A stretch of DNA of 64,000 bases, from the NCBI GenBank assembly GCA_017621815.1, contig JAGASK010000013.1, positions 62,001 to 126,000 of the forward strand, given 5' to 3'. Shown here one piece after another: positions 25,564 through 35,847 of this stretch; position 1 is the first letter of the stretch, and every line of letters begins with the position of its first letter. Both the position numbers and the translations under genes were made by a program. The notes beneath the pieces were generated by a model that searched no databases, was not told the origin of the DNA, and was given only the letters and a program-made list of their open reading frames with translations. This DNA is from Lachnospiraceae bacterium (lineage in GTDB: Bacteria > Bacillota > Clostridia > Lachnospirales > Lachnospiraceae).

Positions 25564-28500
25564 ATGAGGTTAATGGGACGCTTTAAGAAAAGAGTTGTTC
25601 AGGAAATTGTAAACTTGAGAAAGAAGAATTTTGTCATACAAAAACTGGTAGCTGGAATCCTGATAGTGGCACTTCTGGCAGGGCAGGCAGGAACAATAGA
25701 CGTATTTGCCGATACCAATACTGATGCAGAAGCGGTAGATATAAGAAGGGTCATTACTTCCTTTGAGGAATTGCCGGAGGCAGTCAGGGAACAGAGCGTA
25801 CCTGTGGGAACAGAGCCTGAAGCACTTGTGCTGCCTGATACACTGGAGGTATCAGTACAGGCAGTAGCAGAAAATCCAGAGAAAGTGGAAAGCCCTGAAG
25901 TAACAGAAAGTCCCACTCCGACTCCGACGGAAAGCCCTGAAGCAACAGAAAGTCCGTCTGCAATTCCGGAAGAAAATCCTGAAGAAGCGGAAAACCCGTC
26001 TGCAATTCCGACGGAAAACCCTGAAGAGGCGGAAAGTCCGTCTGCAATTCTGGAGGAAAGCTCTGAAGCAGCAGAAAACCCGGCTTCAACAGAAAGTCCA
26101 GGAAATGCAGACAATCTGATTCCAACGGAAAATCCTGAAGAGACGGAAGAGCCGGAAAATGATACTCAGACAGAGGATACCGGAGAAATGGAAAAAGAAA
26201 CGGTTACGGTAGCCCTGAATGAAGTATATTCTTCTTTGTCAGAAGAATCGGTAATGGAAACACTGACAATCAGTAAAACTGTTACAATAGAAGGTGTTAC
26301 TTGGATAAGTATGCCTGAATATGAGGGTGAGGCAGCAGGGGAATATATTTTTACAGCTGTGCTGCCTCAGGGATATGTACTGGCAGAATGTGTCTGCCTG
26401 CCGCAGATTAAGGTAATAGTTGCTGATGGGGAACAGGCGGTTATGACGCAAATCAGCAGATGGCATTTTGACGAGGCAGATGTCTACCCCAAGGGAGATC
26501 TGCTTTGTGACGAAGGAAGCTATAGTCTTGTTCTGGCAGGAGGCAGTAGCGAAGTACAGATTCCTTTGGATGAAATCATATCCATTTTCCCCGAAAGCGT
26601 GACGGTGGAATATGCAGATTTGAATGCCGGAAATAATGTTATTGATGAGTGTGAAAACGCAGATACAGAAAAAATCTTAATGAATGAGGAAGTTCTGTCT
26701 ATTCGGGGATGGAACTGCCCGGAATATACAGAGGACGAGGAAGGAAACCTTCCCTGCAGCGGAAGCTTTTTCTTTCAGGCACTGCTTGGAGAAGAGGGAG
26801 ATGAAAAGGAGTATGTCTTTTCAGAGGGAATCGGACCGGTGGGCGTATGGGTAACATTCGATGCACCGATGCTGTTATCTGCTGTGACGGCAGTGCCCGG
26901 CACCATAACCTCGGATCAGGAGTGGGGAGAGCAGACACTGGCTGCCGGAACCTATACCATTGATCCCGATGTGACGGTGACTGTGTCTGGCAAGCTCACA
27001 GTCAGCGGAAAAGTTACGATTACAGGCGGCGGAAAGCTTGTGAGGGCTGACAGCTATGTAGGAACCAGCGATAGTAACGGCAGTTATAGTACGCTGATAT
27101 ATGTTTCCGGAGGCAGCCTGACTTTGGAGAATAGCACCATAGACGGTAACAAAGTGAATGCCTGTGGACCGGCTGTTTATATGGATTCCGGAACGGTAAC
27201 AATGAACAGTGGTGCGGTTATTCAGAATAATTATAATATGAATACCGGTACCGGTGGGGGAACCTATGCTGCAGGTGGTATTTATTGTGGTTCATACACA
27301 ACGCTGAACATAAACGGAGGAAAAGTTCAAAATTGTAAAACGCGGGGCGGCACGGGAAGTTCTTCTTATAATTTTGCCGGTGGAGGTATTTATTTGAAGG
27401 GAACCTGCAACATGACTTCCGGCAGTATTTTGAATAATTATGCTTCTAATGGGGGCGGAATTTTTCTTGCATCCACAGGTGCGACATTTAACATCAGCGG
27501 CGGTAATATTTCCGGGAATACGGTCAGCGGTGCGGGAAAAGGAATATATTATTCTACGCTTACTCAAACGGCATCCAAATTATATATTGGGGGCAATGCG
27601 GATATTGAGGATGACATATATCTGGATAACACGAAAGATGGAGGGCTTTATCCTTATATCACTTCTAAATTGAATTATAAGATAACCTTAAAATGCAGTT
27701 CCACAGATGACGGAAAAGTTCTGGGAGGAGGCAGCGGTTATACGCTTACCAGCGTGGATGCCAGCAAGATTTCCATGGCAGATACAGGGCTCTATTCTGT
27801 ATTAGATGCAGCGAATAATAAGATTATTTTAAGTACTACAGAGAAACAGGAGGCAGAATGGCAGGAGACAGACGGAGGAGAATGGAAGACCGGAAAATTC
27901 ATTACGGCATTAGAAAATGTGTATTCCGGCGGTACAATTAAGCTGCTGAAGGATATCATTCTTGCCGAAAAAGTGGAAATTACTAAAACAGTTACAATTA
28001 CCAGTAAAGATTCCTCAAAGCCATACACCATAACCAGAATGCCATCCGGAGAATATGGAAACATTACGTTGACAGGAAGCGGCAGCCTGACACTGACGAA
28101 TATTATTTATGATGGGAACCGGGATTATATCAGCAGTGATGCGGTGACACAGTCCCTGATTAAGATTGGAAGTACCAGTGATACAGATGCAAGCCTGACG
28201 CTGGGAAGCGGCTGCAGGATCCTTAACGGTTATAAATCCGGCGGCTCCGGCGTTATTGCAGTATACGGAACAATGACGATGTACTCCGCAGCGGTCATTG
28301 AAAATTGCGAAGTGACCGGTACCGGCGGCGCAGTCTGGGTTTCCTCATCCGGTACCTTTACCATGAATGGCGGTACAATTCAGAGTTGTAAGGCGGGAGC
28401 AGGCGGTTCTGCAGTTTCTGTGGATGGAATCTGTAATCTGAGCGGAGGCAGTATTACGGGGAATATAGACACTTCTTCCATGAACTGTGCGGTTTATCTG

Positions 28501-31500
28501 CGGTCAAACGGAAGCGGCAGTCTGACATTATTAAATGGTGTAACTATTTCAGGAAATACATACAGTGTCTATAATGACGGCAAGAGTGTCACTGTTGCGG
28601 GAAATTCTGATCTTTCAGGCAGTATTTATACAACAAAGGCAATTTCTGCAAGCGGAAGCGGCGTAAGCAGCCTGACGAAAACCTATACCATTTTGATGAG
28701 TTCTGTCACCAATGGAACCACGGTAGTTACGGGCAGTACGGATAACATTCATTATAAGCTTGGCAGTGCCGCATATGCGCTGATTCCTGCAAGCGGTGCA
28801 ACAAATCTGATAGCAGCCGGGAGTTATACGGTAACCTATAATAAAAACAGCGGCACCATTGCAAACGAAAGTAATTATACAAGCTATACCTATGGTACAG
28901 GTCTGACCCTTCCCATACCAGTAAGGACAGGCCATACTTTTGGCGGCTGGTATGAAGATGCAGATTTCACAGGTTCTGTTGTTACAAAGATTTCGAAAAC
29001 TGATACAGAAAACAAGAACTATTATGCAAAGTGGACAGCAGATAAGTACACTGTGACATTTGATTATCAGGGTGCAACCGGCGGCAATAATACGGCAAAT
29101 CAAGAGGTGGCTTATAACAGCACATATGGTAATTTGCCGATGCCTGTAAAATCAGGCTACACCTTTAAAGGATGGTATACACAGGCAGGCGGCGGTGGCA
29201 GTCAAATTATTGACACAACTGTTGTTAATACAACAGCTGAACATACGCTTTATGCTTACTGGAAGGATGAAACAGCACCAGATGAGCCAGTCCTTCAAAG
29301 CGCTGTGACACTGCCAGCAGGCTGGACGAACACGCAGAATACGATCCCCCTTACATTGAATGACGGAGTGGGAGTGACGGAGTTGTATGTCAGCATTGAC
29401 GGCAGTTCCTATACAAATGTGAGTGACTTTACAAGTGGCAGCAGGCAGTATTTTTATGCTGTCACAGAAGGAAATCACACTTATCAGTTTTACGCAAAGG
29501 ATGCAGCAGGAAATACATCAGAAGTAAGCTCTGAATTTACGATTAAGCTCGATACTGCAAAACCTGTTATTGGGCAACTGACTTACGAAAACAGGGCAGC
29601 GAACATTGGACAGTGGATTATCGGGAAAACGAGCCTGCTTATCCATGTACCGGTTACCGATGAAGGAAGCGGTGTAACGCAGATCATCTATACGATGACA
29701 CCGGTGGATGCGGATGGCAATCCTGACAGCAGTAAGCTGGAAAAAAAGACCACTTCTATTAACAGCAGTGGAAAAGCAACAATTACCTTTGATAAAGACT
29801 TTAAGGGAAACATCAACATTAGCTGCATTGATGCAGCAGGCAATCCCTCTGACAGTGTGACGATAAGCTCAGATGGCGGTGGTATTATTGCGGAGGACAA
29901 TGCGCCGAAGATCAGTTTTACTGTGGATGGTAATAAAATATCAGAGAGTTATTATGATACTGCTCCGGATATCCTGGTGAGTATAACTGATGATGAGGAT
30001 GACATGAGCAGCAGTATGATTACCGGTGGTATTAATTCTGTGACCTGTCAGATAGGCAGTGGTACATCAAAGGGAGATGATAATGATTATAGCACAAGCA
30101 TGGTAAAAAACAGCAGTTTCACCATTCTGGCAAGTGAAATTCCGATTGGAGAGACCAGGATTATCGTAACAGCAACAGATAATGCAGGAAATACGGCAAG
30201 TGAACATATTACTGTCAGGGTAAAAGACCTGGAGGCGACGCCGGATGCTGTAATCAGTTATATGGATGAAACCCTGACGGGTCTTGTGGCAAATACTGAA
30301 TATAAAATAAACAATTCAGTAAAGACAACAGATGAAAACGGAAGAATTATTATAGAGAGCAGCTGGTTTGGCACCACAATAGCCATTGTAAAAAAAGGCA
30401 GCAATACAACGACTCTTGACAGTACCGCACAGAGCCTGGACATACCGGAACGCCCGGAGGCTCCCATGCCGGAGCTTGCAAGCTGCACAGATACCCGGAT
30501 CACACTTCAGACGATTGCAAATGCGCAGTACCGCATGGAAAATGGTGTATGGCAGGACAGCACCACATTCAGCGGACTGACACCAAAAACGAAGTATACC
30601 TTTGAGGCATACTATCCGGCAACTACAAGCAGCTTTTGTTCTCTGGCAGGCAATGCTGTCATTGCGACCAGACCCATTGTACCCGGCAAAGACAGCGCAG
30701 CCGATTTGGTCATAATAGATTACGAGAAGGAAATCTTTTCAATCTCAGGTGGAGTGGAGATTTTTAAGGATGCGGCATGTACACAGCCGATTAACCTGAA
30801 TGAAGAGAATGATGTGACAGATTATATTGGAGACATAATTTATATACGCTATCCTGCAGATGGAGATTTCCCGGAAAGTGCAGTAACATCAATTCCTATT
30901 AAGAGCCGTCCGGCAGTTCCGGTTATTAGCTATACGGATGAAACCTATCCGGGTGCAGGTGACGGCGTCATTACAGGGCTGACAGAAGGGACTGTTTATG
31001 AGATTTCAGGCGATGGCGGAAGTACATGGATAGATGTTGTCTTAAGCGGCACGCAGATAAAAGGACTTAAGCCCGGTAATTACCAGGTGCGCATCAAGGC
31101 AGGAGAGGAAAACTTCCAAAGTGAAGCCTCAAGTACGGTTATCATAGGTTCAACTCCGTCCATAGAGGAAACAACACCACAGGCAGAAATAAGCTATGCA
31201 GATGAAGCCTTGACCGGACTGACACCGGGTGAGAAATATAAAGTAAGCTATATTACAACAGGTGGAACAGAGCTCACGCATGAATGTTTTGCGGATGAAA
31301 ACGGTAATATAAGGTTTGAGGAGAAATGGTATGGACAAACTCTTGAAATTGTAAAATCAGGAAATGACAAGGATAAGGCAGACAGTACTCCGCAGAGCCT
31401 GACTATACCGGCACGTCCGGTGGCTCCGAAGCCGAATGTCACAGGGGAAAGCAGTCCTGGAAAAAATAATGGCAGCATTTCCAATCTGACACCGGGAGAA

Positions 31501-32205
31501 ATATATGAGATTTCCTCAGACGGAGGCGCTACATGGCAGGATGTGACCGCCGGTGAGGATGGTCAGATTAAAAATCTGGAACCGGGTAGTTATGAGATAA
31601 GAGAAAAGGCAAAAGGCGGTTCCTTCAGTTCTGAAAGTGTTACGCTCAAGGTGGAAGCATATCCGGGTGGCAGCGGAGACAATGATTCCGGAGATAACCC
31701 CGAAGCCGGTGACAAACCTGCAACCGGAGATAACCCCGGAGCTGGTGACAACCCCGGAGCCGGTGATGAGCCTGCAGCTGGTGACAACTCCGGAACTGAT
31801 AATATTACCGGTAACATCTGGAAGGATATTGAAAAGGATGAAAAAGCTCCTGACACAGAATTTTCCATGGCAGAAGATGAATTGGCAATTGTTTTAACAG
31901 ATGTTGAAAAGCAGCCGGTAAAGGACAGTGAGCCGAAGACCGGCGACAATACGTCTCTGGAGCTGTATGCAACAGTGGGAATGATCGCAGGCCTGACTTA
32001 TCTGCTCCTGTATTTTGGAGCGGGTAAATGTGGTATGACGGAGGAAAAAAAGAGGGAGCTTACCGCAAAAATTATACGGTGGGCGCATCAGGGCGGAAGA
32101 ATCCGCAGAATTCTGGCACTTGCGGTTATTTTCCTGGTCCTGATGTATTATCACAGCATTGGGAAGAAAGTGACTGTGGAATGGAATAAAGTTTATGGAG
32201 AATAA
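25564..32205 (+). CDS. Giant sortase-anchored surface protein with beta-helix and Listeria-Bacteroides repeats
   Basis: A 2213-residue exported protein. A signal/membrane segment lies at residues ~30-50 (LVAGILIVALLAG). Residues ~105-210 are a Pro/Glu/Ser-rich stalk of degenerate repeats. Parallel beta-helix (pectate-lyase-like) stretches rich in GG, NN and SGG follow at ~460-720 and ~780-1080. Two InlB-type Listeria-Bacteroides repeats (HTFGGWYEDADF, YTFKGWYTQAGG) lie near 1090-1240, then Ig-like/bacterial adhesion domains and a GDNPGAGD repeat stalk. Near the C-terminus, EPKTGDNTS followed by a hydrophobic helix is a class B-type sorting signal. Unusually, ~60 more residues with a second hydrophobic helix follow. 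A sortase gene overlaps the end. It is probably an adhesin. Confidence 0.85.
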   Translation: MRLMGRFKKRVVQEIVNLRKKNFVIQKLVAGILIVALLAGQAGTIDVFADTNTDAEAVDIRRVITSFEELPEAVREQSVPVGTEPEALVLPDTLEVSVQAVAENPEKVESPEVTESPTPTPTESPEATESPSAIPEENPEEAENPSAIPTENPEEAESPSAILEESSEAAENPASTESPGNADNLIPTENPEETEEPENDTQTEDTGEMEKETVTVALNEVYSSLSEESVMETLTISKTVTIEGVTWISMPEYEGEAAGEYIFTAVLPQGYVLAECVCLPQIKVIVADGEQAVMTQISRWHFDEADVYPKGDLLCDEGSYSLVLAGGSSEVQIPLDEIISIFPESVTVEYADLNAGNNVIDECENADTEKILMNEEVLSIRGWNCPEYTEDEEGNLPCSGSFFFQALLGEEGDEKEYVFSEGIGPVGVWVTFDAPMLLSAVTAVPGTITSDQEWGEQTLAAGTYTIDPDVTVTVSGKLTVSGKVTITGGGKLVRADSYVGTSDSNGSYSTLIYVSGGSLTLENSTIDGNKVNACGPAVYMDSGTVTMNSGAVIQNNYNMNTGTGGGTYAAGGIYCGSYTTLNINGGKVQNCKTRGGTGSSSYNFAGGGIYLKGTCNMTSGSILNNYASNGGGIFLASTGATFNISGGNISGNTVSGAGKGIYYSTLTQTASKLYIGGNADIEDDIYLDNTKDGGLYPYITSKLNYKITLKCSSTDDGKVLGGGSGYTLTSVDASKISMADTGLYSVLDAANNKIILSTTEKQEAEWQETDGGEWKTGKFITALENVYSGGTIKLLKDIILAEKVEITKTVTITSKDSSKPYTITRMPSGEYGNITLTGSGSLTLTNIIYDGNRDYISSDAVTQSLIKIGSTSDTDASLTLGSGCRILNGYKSGGSGVIAVYGTMTMYSAAVIENCEVTGTGGAVWVSSSGTFTMNGGTIQSCKAGAGGSAVSVDGICNLSGGSITGNIDTSSMNCAVYLRSNGSGSLTLLNGVTISGNTYSVYNDGKSVTVAGNSDLSGSIYTTKAISASGSGVSSLTKTYTILMSSVTNGTTVVTGSTDNIHYKLGSAAYALIPASGATNLIAAGSYTVTYNKNSGTIANESNYTSYTYGTGLTLPIPVRTGHTFGGWYEDADFTGSVVTKISKTDTENKNYYAKWTADKYTVTFDYQGATGGNNTANQEVAYNSTYGNLPMPVKSGYTFKGWYTQAGGGGSQIIDTTVVNTTAEHTLYAYWKDETAPDEPVLQSAVTLPAGWTNTQNTIPLTLNDGVGVTELYVSIDGSSYTNVSDFTSGSRQYFYAVTEGNHTYQFYAKDAAGNTSEVSSEFTIKLDTAKPVIGQLTYENRAANIGQWIIGKTSLLIHVPVTDEGSGVTQIIYTMTPVDADGNPDSSKLEKKTTSINSSGKATITFDKDFKGNINISCIDAAGNPSDSVTISSDGGGIIAEDNAPKISFTVDGNKISESYYDTAPDILVSITDDEDDMSSSMITGGINSVTCQIGSGTSKGDDNDYSTSMVKNSSFTILASEIPIGETRIIVTATDNAGNTASEHITVRVKDLEATPDAVISYMDETLTGLVANTEYKINNSVKTTDENGRIIIESSWFGTTIAIVKKGSNTTTLDSTAQSLDIPERPEAPMPELASCTDTRITLQTIANAQYRMENGVWQDSTTFSGLTPKTKYTFEAYYPATTSSFCSLAGNAVIATRPIVPGKDSAADLVIIDYEKEIFSISGGVEIFKDAACTQPINLNEENDVTDYIGDIIYIRYPADGDFPESAVTSIPIKSRPAVPVISYTDETYPGAGDGVITGLTEGTVYEISGDGGSTWIDVVLSGTQIKGLKPGNYQVRIKAGEENFQSEASSTVIIGSTPSIEETTPQAEISYADEALTGLTPGEKYKVSYITTGGTELTHECFADENGNIRFEEKWYGQTLEIVKSGNDKDKADSTPQSLTIPARPVAPKPNVTGESSPGKNNGSISNLTPGEIYEISSDGGATWQDVTAGEDGQIKNLEPGSYEIREKAKGGSFSSESVTLKVEAYPGGSGDNDSGDNPEAGDKPATGDNPGAGDNPGAGDEPAAGDNSGTDNITGNIWKDIEKDEKAPDTEFSMAEDELAIVLTDVEKQPVKDSEPKTGDNTSLELYATVGMIAGLTYLLLYFGAGKCGMTEEKKRELTAKIIRWAHQGGRIRRILALAVIFLVLMYYHSIGKKVTVEWNKVYGE

Positions 32206-33061
32206 AAAGAAGAACAAACGTATAAGGATACTTATTCTCTTTATTGCAGTATGCCTGATCCCAATAGGTCAGGCATACTGCATATCTGTACAGCATAAGG
32301 TACAGCAGAAGGAAATGAAAGAATCGGTGAAAAAGCAGGAAGAAAATAGTGGACTGCCGGAAAAGACGAAAGAAGTGGCAGGGCAGGAGAAAACCGGGCA
32401 GCAGGATACAGAGGTATCCGGGGAGCCGGATAAGACAGGGCAGGAGGAAACAGAACAGAAGGAAACAGAACAAAAGGAACCTGTCATGCTGGCACAATAT
32501 GCAGATTTATATGAGAAAAACAGCCATATGGCCGGCTGGCTTTCTATTGAAGGAATGAACATTGATTATCCTGTTATGCAGTGTGAGAATGATGATTATT
32601 ACCTGCACCATGATTTTTATGGGAATGAAGATAAATACGGCTGCCTGTATGTAAGAAAAATAGCCGATGTTAATACACCGGGAACCAATTTTATTATATA
32701 CGGACACAATATGAAGGATGGTTCCATGTTTGGGGATTTGGATTTGTACAGGAATGCAGATTTTTACCTGGAGCATCCCCTGATTTCCTTTGATACGCTC
32801 TATGAAGAACGAACCTATGAGATTATGGCAGTGTTTCTGTCCCGGGTCTACTATTCGGATGAGGAAGTCTTTAAATATTACCAGTTTTATCAGGCGGACA
32901 CACAGGAAGAATTTGACAGGTTTTATGAGAATGTCAAAAAACTTTCTTTGTATGATACGGGGGTGACAGCAGAGTTTGGGGATACGTTTCTGACATTATC
33001 CACTTGTGCCTATCATGTGAAGGATGGCCGGCTTGCGGTAGTTGCAAAGAGGATAGAATAA
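32195..33061 (+). CDS. Class B sortase
   Basis: A 288-residue membrane transpeptidase. The N-terminal helix RIRILILFIAVCLIPIG anchors it, and a Gln/Glu/Lys-rich linker follows. The catalytic domain starts at YADLYEKNSHMAGWLSIEG and has WLSIEGMNIDYPVMQ, the catalytic His in FIIYGHNMKDGSMFGDL, the Cys in LTLSTCAYHV and Arg in RLAVVAKR. It overlaps the end of the giant surface protein gene by 11 bp, so I infer that this sortase anchors that protein via its PKTGD motif. No other substrate is encoded nearby. Confidence 0.9.
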   Translation: MENKKKNKRIRILILFIAVCLIPIGQAYCISVQHKVQQKEMKESVKKQEENSGLPEKTKEVAGQEKTGQQDTEVSGEPDKTGQEETEQKETEQKEPVMLAQYADLYEKNSHMAGWLSIEGMNIDYPVMQCENDDYYLHHDFYGNEDKYGCLYVRKIADVNTPGTNFIIYGHNMKDGSMFGDLDLYRNADFYLEHPLISFDTLYEERTYEIMAVFLSRVYYSDEEVFKYYQFYQADTQEEFDRFYENVKKLSLYDTGVTAEFGDTFLTLSTCAYHVKDGRLAVVAKRIE

Positions 33062-33080
33062 CGCCAGAAATGCCTGTGCT

Positions 33081-34367
33081 TTACAACACTATTTTCAATG
33101 TAAACCATCCGTTCTCAGCACGGAAAGAACAAAGAGCATTGTGTTTTTTACAGAAAGCAGCAATGGAGCGGCTTCCGATTCCATGACCGCTGCTGGCTGC
33201 TATGGGTAACTGATCTTCTGAAAAAAGCACCGTTCCGGCATATGGGTTTGATATTTCCAGCATAAGAGATGGCTTATGGATGCATTTTAGGATAATCCTG
33301 CGCTTCTCTTTGGGGAGATCTGAGCAGGCATGGATGGCATTCTCAAGGGCATTGGCAAATACAATTGAGAGTTCCGTGGCATCCACCGGAAGGTTGTCCG
33401 GAATAGAAAGATGGGTTTCAAACCGGATATGTTCTTGTTTTGCCTGCATCAGATAGGAGGACAGGACAGCATTCAGAACAGGATCGCTGCAATAACGTGT
33501 CCGGTCAGGCTCATGAAGCTGAGCCAGAGACGCGTAAGTATATTCCAGGGCAGTATGTGCATCGTTATTTTCAATAAGGGTGGCAATAGTCTGGAAGCGA
33601 TGGCGGGAGTCGTGGCGCTCAATACGGACAGTCTCTGCAGAAGATTCATTTTCGGAAAGTCTTTCCTTCAGATTGTTTACCTGCAATTCCAGAATCTCCA
33701 TGTCGTGTTCTGCAAGCTGAGAATGATACAGAATGGATAAATGCCGGAAAATTGTAAAATAAATGATGATGGTAGCTGCCGCAAGCAGGTAGTATGGCAC
33801 AACAGCGGATGGATTCTGTGCGAAATGAACCGGATAAAAAGCAATCGAAGTAGCAAGGGCAAGCAGGGAGCAGGGAATCAGGCAGAGACTTTCCCAACCG
33901 TATTTTACAATGGCAGCTATCTGTAAAAAGCGGCGGCGAAGGAACCGGAACTCGAACAGTATCATCAGGGGATAGATAATTAAAAGAAGGATGATATCAA
34001 TAAGCGGAGAATTCCACAGCAGGGTATTTATAAGCAAAATAGTTGTGCAGCAATACATGGAAAATAAAATCTGTGTTGTATAATTAAATATGGCTCTTAC
34101 AGGCTGATCCTTTGCCAGCCGGTAGACCAGCAGTATGCCGGGAAAAGATATGGTAAGCAGGGCTGTCCGGAGAAAGACCAGATATCCGAAAAAGTGTACC
34201 AGGATGCCGGTGGAGATTATGACATAGATGATATACAAAGAAAGGATGCGCATGACTTTTTTTGCACTGTATTTAAAGTCTGTTACAGTGCATGCCATGC
34301 CGAGTGTGCTTATTGTAAGTATAACAATCCGGAATGTAAAATATAGGCCGTTGTTTTCTATATACAT
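33081..34367 (-). CDS. AgrC-like GHKL sensor histidine kinase, orphan
   Basis: A 428-residue membrane kinase on the minus strand. About six hydrophobic segments fill residues 1-215. The phospho-acceptor His is in VRIERHDSRHRFQTIATLI, the N-box in IVFANALENAIHACSDL and the G-box in AASSGHGIGSRSIAAFCKKH. No response regulator is adjacent, so it may signal to one of the LytTR proteins upstream in the window. A nonsense-interrupted gene ends 2 bp before its start, on the same strand. It converges with the sortase gene. Confidence 0.87.
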   Translation of the reverse strand: MYIENNGLYFTFRIVILTISTLGMACTVTDFKYSAKKVMRILSLYIIYVIISTGILVHFFGYLVFLRTALLTISFPGILLVYRLAKDQPVRAIFNYTTQILFSMYCCTTILLINTLLWNSPLIDIILLLIIYPLMILFEFRFLRRRFLQIAAIVKYGWESLCLIPCSLLALATSIAFYPVHFAQNPSAVVPYYLLAAATIIIYFTIFRHLSILYHSQLAEHDMEILELQVNNLKERLSENESSAETVRIERHDSRHRFQTIATLIENNDAHTALEYTYASLAQLHEPDRTRYCSDPVLNAVLSSYLMQAKQEHIRFETHLSIPDNLPVDATELSIVFANALENAIHACSDLPKEKRRIILKCIHKPSLMLEISNPYAGTVLFSEDQLPIAASSGHGIGSRSIAAFCKKHNALCSFRAENGWFTLKIVL

Positions 34368-34369
34368 GA

Positions 34370-34762
34370 TTAGCCTCCATTCAGCCGGTAATCCGTCAGG
34401 TTCATCTCTTTAGATGGCTGCGGAAAACAGTCTGGTGAAATGACTTCTATTTCTACGGAATCCTCTATGATTGAACCATCAGGGGCTGCTGCGGTTGCAA
34501 CAACCTCAAAGATACCTGTTTCTTCAAAATAAATTTTGGCCTGCCATTCATTAGTATTTTTTTGTGTCATTTCTACAGTGTCGCCATTTTTTACGGAATC
34601 AAGATATGCATTGATAATGACGGAAGCGGTATCAAAATTCAGTGTTGCAGTTATATTAGTTTCAGCATATATTTTTATCCATCCGGTTTATGGCACTGAC
34701 AGCTTCTTTATTTTGATTTCCCCTTTTACGCATAAAATATCCTCTTTCTGTAAGGTGTTCAT
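34370..34762 (-). pseudogene. Ig-like small ORF interrupted by an in-frame stop
   Basis: Reading down from ATG at 34762, the frame gives MNTLQKEDILCVKGEIKIKK, then TAA at codon 25 (34690-34688), then continues in the same frame for about 105 codons to the stop at 34370. The downstream part (ITATLNFDTASVIINAYLDS and IYFEETGIFEVVATAAAPDG) looks like a beta-sandwich, Ig-like domain. Translation might restart at ATG34570, leaving 66 residues. It lies directly upstream of the kinase gene and was probably in its operon. The original function is unknown. Confidence 0.6.
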
Positions 34763-34832
34763 TTCATATTTTTGGTAATTTAAGTATATCAGATTAACAT
34801 ATAAATGTCGCTGTTAGATTTTTTTTAGCGGA

Positions 34833-34855
34833 TATGATGTTAAGATATCCCATGT
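34833..34855 (+). repeat. 23-bp sequence repeated at the left end of the conjugative element
   Basis: TATGAT followed by GTTAAGATATCCCATGT (17 bp) matches 39055-39077 with a single mismatch. The two copies are in direct orientation and 4.2 kb apart, bracketing the DUF6273 gene and the decayed element. It may be an attachment site or a leftover of an older insertion. The surrounding 34763-35066 gap has no gene I can support. Confidence 0.55.
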
Positions 34856-35066
34856 CCGGTAATGGTGCATCTCTTTGCAGCTTGTAACCAGGGCTGGTAT
34901 GCGGGATAAAATTATCAATAAACAGTAGATGAGAAAGGCAATATTTGATATAATTATCCTGCAAATAGATATTAAATATGTTTGCCAGGAAAAAGATGAA
35001 AAGGTATTGGTTTGCATTTATACAGCTGAGAATGTGTTTTCAGAATCAAAAAACGAGGATTATATA

Positions 35067-35813
35067 ATGTATTATAAGAAGTGTGGAAATGAGCTGCCGG
35101 GCAAGGCAAAGTCTTGTGGCAAATCGCTTTTTGCTGCAGCAAGAATAATAGGAATTGTTTTTGCAGTCGTGCTGGCAGGATATTTTGCAGTGAAAAACAA
35201 TAAGGGAAGAGAGGATATTGCAGCAGCGGTTTCTATTGAAGAAGCTCAAATCGGAAATATCGTAGAATTTGGCGATTATGAACAGGATAATGACCTGTCT
35301 GATGGAAATGAACCGATAGAATGGATCGTGTTAGATGAACAGGATGGCAGACTATTACTGCTCAGCAGATATATAATCGATGCGAAACCATATCATGAAG
35401 AATATGAGGATATTACTTGGGAACAAAGTGGGCTTCGGTTCTGGCTTAACGATATATTTTATGAAGAAGCATTTACCTGGGAAGAACGGGAACGGGTACA
35501 GGAAGTGCAGCTGTCAAATCCTGACAATCCTGAACATGGAACAGAAGGGGGAAATGATACCATAGATTCTGTGTTCCTGCTTTCCATTGATGAAGCAGAG
35601 CAGTACTTTTCATCAGAAAGTGCAAGAAAGGCGGAAGGAACAGCTTATGCCAATGAGCGGGGCTTTTGCCCTACCTGGTGGTGGCTGCGGTCGCCGGGCT
35701 GCGATGCCAGTCACGCTGCATTTGTACACTATTATGGGTATGTAGCTGCAGGCGGAGACCCTGTGGACTTTGCTACTGGTGTTCGTCCCGCTTTATGGTT
35801 GTATGCGAAGTAG
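35067..35813 (+). CDS. DUF6273 protein with zinc-ribbon-like start and membrane helix
   Basis: A 248-residue protein. It starts MYYKKCGNELPGKAKSCGKS, which resembles a zinc-ribbon with part of the Cys set lost, then has a hydrophobic helix (residues ~22-42). The C-terminal DUF6273 domain (residues ~60-248) carries EWIVLDEQDGRLLLLSRYIID, SGLRFWLNDIF, CPTWWWLRSPG and the closing GVRPALWLYAK, in the usual order. This fold is related to C-type-lectin-like/formylglycine-generating-type domains; its role is unknown. An in-frame ATG at 34929 would add 46 residues but is less likely because the ribbon motif starts at 35067. The element repeat begins 35 bp after the stop. Confidence 0.75.
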   Translation: MYYKKCGNELPGKAKSCGKSLFAAARIIGIVFAVVLAGYFAVKNNKGREDIAAAVSIEEAQIGNIVEFGDYEQDNDLSDGNEPIEWIVLDEQDGRLLLLSRYIIDAKPYHEEYEDITWEQSGLRFWLNDIFYEEAFTWEERERVQEVQLSNPDNPEHGTEGGNDTIDSVFLLSIDEAEQYFSSESARKAEGTAYANERGFCPTWWWLRSPGCDASHAAFVHYYGYVAAGGDPVDFATGVRPALWLYAK

Positions 35814-35847
35814 CAGCCAGAGGCGGCAGAATGGTCAGCGTTGAACT

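Noticed and set aside
25870-26160. Tandem DNA repeat in the surface protein gene
   Set aside because: These are degenerate Pro/Glu/Ser-rich coding repeats forming a stalk, not a separate element; the antisense open frames over them are by-products.
34929-35066. Longer start for the DUF6273 protein
   Set aside because: The extra 46 residues precede a zinc-ribbon-like start and look like non-coding sequence.
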